64,000 nucleotides of DNA from assembly GCA_963794265.1 (NCBI GenBank), contig CAWCDJ010000003.1, positions 1,798,001-1,862,000 on the forward strand, written 5' to 3'. The position numbers were made by a program, and so were the translations under genes. This document shows positions 58,515 to 64,000 of the stretch, piece after piece (position 1 is the stretch's first letter; the number at the start of each line of letters is the position of its first letter). The notes beneath the pieces are model-generated. The model was not told where the DNA came from and did not search any database. It worked only from the letters and a program-made list of their open reading frames with translations. Origin of the DNA: CAWCDJ01 sp963794265 (GTDB lineage: Bacteria; Acidobacteriota; Terriglobia; Bryobacterales; Bryobacteraceae).

Positions 58515-60020
58515 TCAGGTCTCCATGCCCCGAAACGCACGTGCCGCCCGCGGCGCCGGTGCGGACTCCTGGAACTGGTATACGCCAGGGTAAGACGCGC
58601 TGATGAACTTCCCGGAGGCCTGTTGCCGCAGCACCTTGATCTGGTCCGCCGCCGAACGGGATACCGGAACAAGGTATTCTGCTGATTCCTTCAGCGTCAA
58701 CTTCAGCCGGTACGCCTTCCGACAACACTCCTTGATCTCCGCACCAGTCCACCCGTCGTCGTCCGGCAACTCGCCCGAAACGCCGTACTTGGCCACGTAG
58801 ATCTTCCAGATCGCAGCCCGCTCCTCTGGCGACGGGAGATCGAAGAAGAAAGTGCCAAGCGTAAACCGTCGCCGCAGTTCCGGCGGCAGCGTACCGATCG
58901 AATTGCAGGTCGCAATCCAAAGGCTCCGCCCGTTCGTCACGGCATCAACGACCTTCAACGCCGCCCGGAGACGTTCCCCCGACGCTCCGACCAGCGCGTT
59001 TTGCATCGCGCCCAGATCGAAGGCAATCGTCGGGATTCGCGCCGTGTTTCCGGTAGCTTTGGCCACAAGACTCTTCGCTGCACCGGGAGGGCCGATCAGG
59101 ATGCACCCGTCAGCATTCCGATCCTGCATCCAGGCCAGGACCGTACCTGTCAGTTCGGTCTTCACTCCGGACAGGTCTGTACCGCTTCCGGCGAAGGCTT
59201 TCTCGATCTCATCGAGAAAGACGATTCCTCGGGGCGCCTCTTCGCCCTCGATCACCGCTGTGAGGAAGCGCTTGATATTCCCGCACCCTCCGATGTCGTC
59301 GAACGATTCGCCACCGCGCCACACGCTGAGCCCTGGCGCTTGCTCGATCACTTGCCGCTTTCGTTCCCAGAGCTGTTCCAGATCAAGGCCCTTCTTCGAC
59401 AGCGACATTGCCAGCACCTGCTCTGCCGGGAATGCGGCCAGGCCGAGCAGAGCATCCACCGCCTTTCCGCTTGCGTCCGTTCCGAGTCCCGGAACCTCCG
59501 CCGCGGCCATCGTTTCCTCAAGAATGCGGGTCAGGTCGTCGACCGCCGGCAGCGGTTCGTCGAGCACGAGCACATCCTGAGTGAGCTCATCCGGGAGAAC
59601 CGCGCCGGGGGTCGTCAGTAGCGTCAACGTCCTGCCATTTGCCTTGAAGACGTCACGCAAATTCCAAATCGCCTGCGCCACTTGGGGGTCGGTCCAAAAC
59701 CGCTGTGCGTTGGCGAATACCAGTACGGCGTCTTCGCCCAACTGGCAAGCAGCCACGAGTGCATCGACGGGGCCGACGCTGGCCGAGTCCCGTTCGCCGA
59801 GCACCTTCCCGATCTCCTTCGCGCCGGCGTCATTCACCCGCACAAGCCCGCGCACGATGTCCCATTGCACTATCGCCGACTCTCTTCCCACCGCTTCTTC
59901 AATCCGCGCCACCGTCAGTGCGGGGTCCGCGGTCCGTATCGCAACCAACGGCGTCGAAACTCGGCGTGCCGCCAGCAGCGTCTTCACAAACTGTTCCATC
60001 GGCCGAATCGTGGATGCCAT
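58515..60020 (-). CDS. AAA ATPase with Walker B placed before Walker A
   Basis: 501 residues from the ATG at 60020, which has a GGGAGGAG site. It resembles Ycf46/CDC48-type ATPases (SFDDIGGCGNIKRF lead-in; sensor/arginine-finger region TCNSIGTLPPELRRRF, 371-386). Motif order is reversed: GIVFLDEIEKAF (265-276, Walker B) comes before ILIGPPGAAKSLVAKA (307-322, Walker A), and no second DE motif occurs between Walker A and sensor 1, where it is normally found. The N-terminal 230 residues are a degenerate ATPase-like domain (AVLVFANAQRFW). Probably a remodelling ATPase for DUF1257/DUF2997 partners. All reading is in one frame, so the order is not a frameshift artefact. Confidence 0.8.
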   Translation of the reverse strand: MASTIRPMEQFVKTLLAARRVSTPLVAIRTADPALTVARIEEAVGRESAIVQWDIVRGLVRVNDAGAKEIGKVLGERDSASVGPVDALVAACQLGEDAVLVFANAQRFWTDPQVAQAIWNLRDVFKANGRTLTLLTTPGAVLPDELTQDVLVLDEPLPAVDDLTRILEETMAAAEVPGLGTDASGKAVDALLGLAAFPAEQVLAMSLSKKGLDLEQLWERKRQVIEQAPGLSVWRGGESFDDIGGCGNIKRFLTAVIEGEEAPRGIVFLDEIEKAFAGSGTDLSGVKTELTGTVLAWMQDRNADGCILIGPPGAAKSLVAKATGNTARIPTIAFDLGAMQNALVGASGERLRAALKVVDAVTNGRSLWIATCNSIGTLPPELRRRFTLGTFFFDLPSPEERAAIWKIYVAKYGVSGELPDDDGWTGAEIKECCRKAYRLKLTLKESAEYLVPVSRSAADQIKVLRQQASGKFISASYPGVYQFQESAPAPRAARAFRGMET

Positions 60021-60045
60021 TTCTCTCCTCCCGTGTTCATCGCCT

Positions 60046-60372
60046 TCAAGCAGCGTTCGCAGTGATGGGCATCGCCATTCCGCTCCGATGCGCAAAGAAT
60101 TGTTGGTGAAGCTCCGCCAGGTCCTCACGCAGAACGGCTGCCACCGCGATCGCTTCCGGGTGCTTCAGAATCAGCTCATCCAGGGAGCGTTGCGCGAGCC
60201 CGCCCCGGTCATCAGCCTCGATCAGCACGTGGCACAGGTCGCACGCCGCCCAATCCCCGACACTCTCGCCGGCGACGTTCGGCGCGCAGCAAGCGACGAA
60301 GCTCCTGGCCGGGTACCGCCATACCGGACCCGGCACTGAACAGAAATCGCATTGAAGACACTCGTTAATCAT
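60046..60372 (-). CDS. Small cysteine-rich, probably zinc-binding protein
   Basis: 108 residues from the ATG at 60372 with an AGGAG site. Cysteine pairs are INECLQCDFCS, FVACCAPN and WAACDLCHVLI, consistent with a zinc ribbon. The C-terminal half is helical (LDELILKHPEAIAVAAVLRE). It lies 5 bases after the DUF6908-like gene and 25 bases before the AAA gene. Function unknown. Confidence 0.65.
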   Translation of the reverse strand: MINECLQCDFCSVPGPVWRYPARSFVACCAPNVAGESVGDWAACDLCHVLIEADDRGGLAQRSLDELILKHPEAIAVAAVLREDLAELHQQFFAHRSGMAMPITANAA

Positions 60373-60377
60373 GAATC

Positions 60378-60833
60378 TCAACTCCTCTCGCCCTTGCTCT
60401 CCAACAACTCGGTCTGGCCGCACTTCTGTCGCAGGAACGCTTCCAAGAAACCCTGCGCCCGCAGATTCCGATCCCACATCTCCGCGAACTGTTCGAGGTC
60501 CCGAGTAAGTCTCGGCAGACAGTGCAAGTTCCCGGCCTCGTCGCGGTGCCGGCTCCACTGTTCGACGGCCGCATAATCGTTACGGAAGTAGAATGGCCAG
60601 AACTCCGGTTGCCTGCCCCCTTCCTCCACCAGTTCGAACAGCATTTCGGGGTCGCGCATCGGGTCCGAGTTCTGCTCTCCGTAGTGCGCTACGGACACGA
60701 CGACGTGGCCATCCGGCCCCCGCTCTGGCAAGACTTCAATCACGAGCCGCATCCACGGCTCGTTGTCGATCGAAATACACTCGGCCTTCGGCAATCCGCC
60801 GGCCCCTTCGATGATTTGCAGAATTGTCTTCAC
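60378..60833 (-). CDS. DUF6908-like protein
   Basis: 151 residues, GTG start at 60833 with GAGGA. MKTILQIIEGAGGLPKAECI, then WMRLVIEVLPERGPDGHVVV, and a FWPFYFRNDYAAVEQWSRH block resemble DUF6908 proteins of plasmids. No catalytic motif is evident. It begins the block that continues through the zinc protein and the AAA ATPase. A hairpin ends 17 bases before the start. Confidence 0.7.
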   Translation of the reverse strand: MKTILQIIEGAGGLPKAECISIDNEPWMRLVIEVLPERGPDGHVVVSVAHYGEQNSDPMRDPEMLFELVEEGGRQPEFWPFYFRNDYAAVEQWSRHRDEAGNLHCLPRLTRDLEQFAEMWDRNLRAQGFLEAFLRQKCGQTELLESKGERS

Positions 60834-60849
60834 GTGTTCCTCCCCTACC

Positions 60850-60880
60850 GCAGCCCTGCGGCGTACTAGCCGCACGCTGC
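60850..60880 (-). promoter_or_regulatory. Leader hairpin upstream of the DUF6908-like gene
   Basis: TGCGGC and GCCGCA close a 6-base loop, extended by GCAG/CTGC after a small internal loop. 17 bases before the GTG at 60833. The stop codon of the next upstream small gene lies in the loop. Confidence 0.6.
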
Positions 60881-61126
60881 CGGTGCATTGCTTTCTTTGC
60901 ACTGGCCATGAAGATCGAGTCTCGGCTTCAGCAGGAACAGTCTTGTCCCTTGCTGACGCTGCATAGGTCCACGACCGCGCCCTCCGACGACCACGGTCCA
61001 GTTCGTCGTGTCGTCTGCAGACGCATAACCTTCCCTGATCAAGTCAACCTGGCGCCCCGATTCCCGAAGGTACTGTTCACGGCGGCATCGCCAAGCCGCG
61101 CACTGTTTCGTTTGCAGCCTCTGCAT
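60866..61126 (-). CDS. Small hypothetical protein with strong ribosome-binding site
   Basis: 86 residues from the ATG at 61126, preceded by AGGAGAG at the right spacing. It reads MQRLQTKQCAAWRCRREQYL followed by LIREGYASADDTTNWTVVVG. Basic; a few cysteines. No family was recognised. A strong terminator-like hairpin is just upstream of its start. It ends within the hairpin before the DUF6908-like gene. Confidence 0.55.
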   Translation of the reverse strand: MQRLQTKQCAAWRCRREQYLRESGRQVDLIREGYASADDTTNWTVVVGGRGRGPMQRQQGTRLFLLKPRLDLHGQCKESNAPAACG

Positions 61127-61147
61127 GTGGCTCTCCTGAAAAACACG

Positions 61148-61188
61148 AAGCGGCCAACGCCGGGCTTGAGACCGGTGTTCGGCCGCTT
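61148..61188 (-). promoter_or_regulatory. Leader hairpin, possible bidirectional terminator
   Basis: Arms AAGCGGCCAACGCCGG and CCGGTGTTCGGCCGCTT around an 8-base loop. 22 bases before the start at 61126. T-rich runs follow on both strands, so it may also terminate transcription. Confidence 0.65.
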
Positions 61189-61296
61189 TTTCTCGCATGG
61201 CAAAGCCCGACTCCGCCTGGGGCCGGGTCACTCTTGTTTCGTTGCGCTATTACCCCGTCGCCTCGCGGGCTCAGACATCGTAATCGGCAGCGTCAC

Positions 61297-61707
61297 CTAC
61301 TTCTCTTCCTCTGCGAAGCCCAGTTTCTGCTTCGCTCGCGCGACGGCGCGCCAATACTTCCGCACCGCCTGCAGTTGCTTCTTGTCGACGAACCCATTGG
61401 CGTCTACCGCCACGCAAGGTCGCGGTTCGTGCACCATGGCATCGACTTCTAGAAAGGTCTTCCCATCGCTCACAATCCTGGCTGCGTCATAGTCGCCACC
61501 CGCATCGTGTTGGGCGATGAAGACGTACCCTTTCTCCGCCAGCCCTCGCAGGGAGGAGGAGTTGCCATAATTCGCTTCCTCGTCGACCAGGAATGACACT
61601 CCCACCGGTAGCCCCTTCCAATATTCCTGTTCCCCAAAACCCAGTTCCTCGAACGCTGACACGTCGTTGGCGCGGCAGAGGACCTGGGCGTATGCCCGAT
61701 CTCCCAT
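61297..61707 (-). CDS. Hypothetical protein at the backbone edge
   Basis: 136 residues from the ATG at 61707, with a GGGAGGG site. It begins MGDRAYAQVLCRANDVSAFE and ends in a basic helix. No domain recognised. It is the last gene of the minus-strand backbone, and a long perfect-stem hairpin lies 19 bases upstream. It may be the first gene of the element's operon. Confidence 0.55.
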   Translation of the reverse strand: MGDRAYAQVLCRANDVSAFEELGFGEQEYWKGLPVGVSFLVDEEANYGNSSSLRGLAEKGYVFIAQHDAGGDYDAARIVSDGKTFLEVDAMVHEPRPCVAVDANGFVDKKQLQAVRKYWRAVARAKQKLGFAEEEK

Positions 61708-61725
61708 GTGCCCTCCCAAGAAGCG

Positions 61726-61763
61726 GAAACAGCCACGAGCGGACTCGCCGCTGTGGCTGTTTC
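61726..61763 (-). promoter_or_regulatory. Leader hairpin upstream of the first backbone gene
   Basis: GAAACAGCCAC and GTGGCTGTTTC, then AGCGG with CCGCT, with one bulged base. 19 bases before the start at 61707; no gene ends within 585 bases upstream, so it is not a terminator of a preceding gene. Confidence 0.75.
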
Positions 61764-62348
61764 CCGATATCGATGTGTTTCGTTAGTACGCGCCGGTATG
61801 GCTCTTAAGACTTGGTCGCTCGTGCAAAGCGTCATTCACGGCAGGTGGTCGGTAGAAATTCATCTCGGCAGTCGTCCGCGGCACGGAAACTGGGATGACG
61901 ATCTTTCCTGGGCTCGGAATATCCGAGTAGCCGTCACGGCAAACCATCCAGTGCTTGATCGGTAAACGGTGCGCGACCAGCACTAACGACAAGGGGTGAT
62001 GTATTTCCGGGCACCGATCGGCTCCTTGCGCTCGCGCGAACTCCTGCGGCCCATCCGCGAAATGATGCGCACGCCAAGTCGCTCACTTCCGACAGTTGGT
62101 TGGTTGCGGCCAAGGGCGAACTGGCTACTCCGAGATGACAATTTCGCTCGCCGCGATGCCGGGCACAGGCGGTCCGGTCGCGGCCCACCAGGATCAGGAC
62201 CTCCGGCCTCCACGAGGGCTCAAAGGGCGAAATGGCATCGTGGGCGATTCGGGGCCCGGAATTTGGATGAGCGACTCGAACAGGGCCTGGATGTTGGCTG
62301 ACGCTATTGTGTCGCGCGCTTAGCCACTGTCCGGGCGCTGTACGGAGG
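61764..62348. other. Region between the backbone and chromosomal genes
   Basis: About 585 bases. It must contain the promoter of the backbone's first gene and is where an attachment site would be looked for. Both strands have short frames without plausible content. No tRNA or direct repeat was recognised. Confidence 0.45.
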
Positions 62349-63308
62349 CTACTCAGGCTTCCCTGTGTAGTGTTGTTTGCGGTGGACATCAGCATGGTCT
62401 TCTAAGGACTCCAAGTGCGTGATGAGTTCGGCGGGTATCCCCAGCTCGGTCGGCAGACGTTCCTCCAGAATTGTTGCGAGACGGTGCGCCTCGCTGACCG
62501 ATGTCAGGCTCGGGAACAGCAAGTGCACTTCGATGATCTGGCGGTATCCGGTGGTTCGAAAGCGCACGCCATGGTATTGAATGGCCAGTTCGGAGCAAAT
62601 CGCATCCAGCTTCTCCCGAATTTGCCTGCCGGCCTTCGGATCGGAATAATCCAGGAGCCCCACCGCCGAACGCCAGACCAAGTGCCCTCCCGACCAGAGG
62701 ATATTTGCGGCGACAGCGATGGCCACCAGCGGATCGAACGGTGTCCAGTGCGTCAGTAGCACCAGACCTAGTCCTCCCACAACGCCAAAGCTGGTCCAGC
62801 TATCGGTCAAGACGTGTTTGCCATTGGCTTCGAGAATGAATGAATTGGTCCGCCGGCCGATCCGCAGGAGATAGTAACCGAGACCCATATTGAGTATTCC
62901 AGCCATCAGGATCAGCAATGCGCCTGTTCCCAGGTGCTCTAGATGTAGCCCGGCGATCCACCTCCGGATCGACTCAAAGAGAATTGCGACAGCTGCCACC
63001 ACGATCATGGCTCCCTCGAATCCAGCGGAGAAAAAGGTGATCCGCTCGTAACCGTAGAGGAATTGAGAGGAAGCTGGTTTTGTGCTGAGCCGAAGGCTGA
63101 AAGTAGCAAAGCCTACGGCTATCACGTGGAGGACCGACTCGGCCGCGTCGGAGAAAATGGCAGCCGAATGTGTCATGAAATAGGCTGTAGTCTTACCCAT
63201 CAGCATTGCCAGGCCAAAACTCAGGGAAAGACGCATGGCGAAGCGGGCATTGCGCAACTCCCGTTCGTCTCCCCCGGTTGCGGAACTAGCCGTGGCTCGC
63301 GTAGGCAA
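62349..63308 (-). CDS. Cation diffusion facilitator (CDF) metal transporter
   Basis: 319 residues with six transmembrane segments. The CDF signature is visible: HSAAIFSDAAESVLHV (transport-site aspartate in TM2) and LTDSWTSFGVVGGLG in TM5. A C-terminal cytoplasmic domain follows (IQYHGVRFRTTGYRQIIEVH), ending in an HxH-rich tail. It exports zinc, iron or manganese; the substrate cannot be fixed. It looks chromosomal and unrelated to the element. Confidence 0.9.
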   Translation of the reverse strand: MPTRATASSATGGDERELRNARFAMRLSLSFGLAMLMGKTTAYFMTHSAAIFSDAAESVLHVIAVGFATFSLRLSTKPASSQFLYGYERITFFSAGFEGAMIVVAAVAILFESIRRWIAGLHLEHLGTGALLILMAGILNMGLGYYLLRIGRRTNSFILEANGKHVLTDSWTSFGVVGGLGLVLLTHWTPFDPLVAIAVAANILWSGGHLVWRSAVGLLDYSDPKAGRQIREKLDAICSELAIQYHGVRFRTTGYRQIIEVHLLFPSLTSVSEAHRLATILEERLPTELGIPAELITHLESLEDHADVHRKQHYTGKPE

Positions 63309-63331
63309 TGCTCTCTATCCCTGGTTCCGAT

Positions 63332-64000
63332 TTAGAATTCCAGCCGCGCTTGAAAAGCGATCATACGTGGGGAACTGTCGCCGCCCAGACCCACACCAAG
63401 TAGTCCCGTCGGTGGCGCCGTGGTGTACGTAAGCGCTCCGAATCCAGTTTGCGTCCCTCGATTGCCGGGGGCTCCTGCGTAGCCCAGAACGGGAAGGCCA
63501 AAATTCGGGTGATTGAAGAGGTTGAAGAACTGCCCGTCGATGCGCAACTTCACGCGCTCAGTCACTGCAAACCACTTCGAAAGGTAAAGATCACTGGAAG
63601 TAAAGAGAGGCCCGCGCAGTGCGTTACGCCCCAAATTGCCAAACTGGCAGTTCTTGACGCTGTCGCCACCTGCGCAAGCGCCGGTGCTTGGATCAACGGT
63701 CGAAACAAACGCGTCCGGATTGAGCCACTGGATCGTCCCCGGTTGCGTCACGCCAGGAATGGTTTGATGTTCATAAAGCGGAACGCCGGAAACAACACTG
63801 GCATATTGCGGCCCGCCTCCCTGCACGATCCCGTTTCCGTTGGCCGTGTACGGCGCGCTTAGAACGGAAAAGGGAATCCCGCTGCGCCGGAACACGGACC
63901 CGGATATCTGCCAGCCGTTTACAGCGTAGCCGAGCATCTGATTCCGCGCTTTGACTGGTAACTGGTAGACGTACTGCAACGTGAAATTGTGCCGGACGTC
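63332..64000 (-). CDS. TonB-dependent Oar-like receptor, C-terminal part
   Basis: Runs off the right edge; 222 residues to the stop at 63332. The strand-rich sequence is that of an outer-membrane barrel end: YAVNGWQISGSVFRRSGIPF, a carboxyl FNLFNHPNFGLP block, and a last strand SPRMIAFQARLEF ending in F as required for barrel assembly. These features match the large carboxypeptidase-regulatory-like TonB receptor families of Acidobacteriota. The substrate is unknown. Confidence 0.88.
   Translation of the reverse strand, partial: DVRHNFTLQYVYQLPVKARNQMLGYAVNGWQISGSVFRRSGIPFSVLSAPYTANGNGIVQGGGPQYASVVSGVPLYEHQTIPGVTQPGTIQWLNPDAFVSTVDPSTGACAGGDSVKNCQFGNLGRNALRGPLFTSSDLYLSKWFAVTERVKLRIDGQFFNLFNHPNFGLPVLGYAGAPGNRGTQTGFGALTYTTAPPTGLLGVGLGGDSSPRMIAFQARLEF

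Noticed and set aside
61148..61188. Plain intrinsic terminator instead of a leader hairpin
   Set aside because: T-runs on both sides allow this, but eight other hairpins hold the same place before start codons without T-runs, so the leader role was preferred.
1..64000. CRISPR arrays, tRNA and rRNA genes
   Set aside because: No regularly spaced repeats, cloverleaf-like sequences or rRNA signatures were noticed on either strand; a dedicated scan would settle it.

Overview
High-GC bacterial DNA, most likely from an Acidobacteriota genome of the Solibacter/Bryobacter type. The main taxonomic clue is the last gene: the C-terminal end of a TonB-dependent, Oar-like outer-membrane receptor with the FNLFNHPNFGLP signature that is common in large Acidobacteriota paralog families. 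The taxonomic call is inference. No rRNA, tRNA or CRISPR array was found.

Layout. (1) 1-4262, minus strand: an operon of a PfkB sugar kinase, a SIS-HAD fusion, a phosphoribosyltransferase-like protein and the start of a further gene that may be an AAA/ORC-like ATPase. It lies directly downstream of (2) a class 1 DISARM locus, drmD-drmMI-drmA-drmB-drmC (17890-4626), in which drmD carries two frameshifts. (3) 17986-18860: an XRE regulator and a nucleotidyltransferase-like protein, arranged like a toxin-antitoxin pair. (4) 18937-22840: a CPBP protease, a gene split by a complete IS1182-family element with recognisable inverted repeats and target duplication, and a SANT/HTH DNA-binding protein. 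(5) 23384-28685, plus strand: sigma factor, anti-sigma factor, secreted TPR-CHAT protease-like protein and S41 protease. (6) 28961-32952: a PD-(D/E)XK-like protein divergent from a Ser/Thr kinase with a C-terminal zinc ribbon, then an ISL3-family transposase. (7) 33034-36500: an unknown protein and two tandem paralogs that look like PIN-domain nucleases.

(8) 36904-61707 is the backbone of a PRTRC-type plasmid or integrated element, almost all on the minus strand: histone-H1-like protein, Gp157, OB-HD nuclease, SNF2 helicase, DUF6094 methyltransferase, PRTRC ThiF/B/F/C/E, SSB, DUF3150, radical SAM, DUF2997, DUF1257 and an AAA ATPase with unusual motif order. On the opposite strand it carries a cargo block (43784-49400): a single-chain SIR2-APAZ-PIWI short Argonaute, a zinc-ribbon protein, a J-like protein and a Cas4-like stub. 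A DUF3644 gene and a cyclase-like gene follow. (9) 62349-64000: chromosomal-looking genes, a CDF metal transporter and the TonB receptor.

Taken together the window is a dense defence and mobile-element region: DISARM, a short Argonaute, a sugar/nucleotide operon, a CHAT-protease operon, a kinase/nuclease pair and PIN-like genes next to a PRTRC element. Two observations are not explained by the gene families. Nine hairpins sit 17-35 nt upstream of start codons, only in the PRTRC backbone. The backbone AAA ATPase has its Walker B segment before its Walker A. At least five genes carry probable single-base frameshifts, so base-level sequence quality should be considered before calling them dead.
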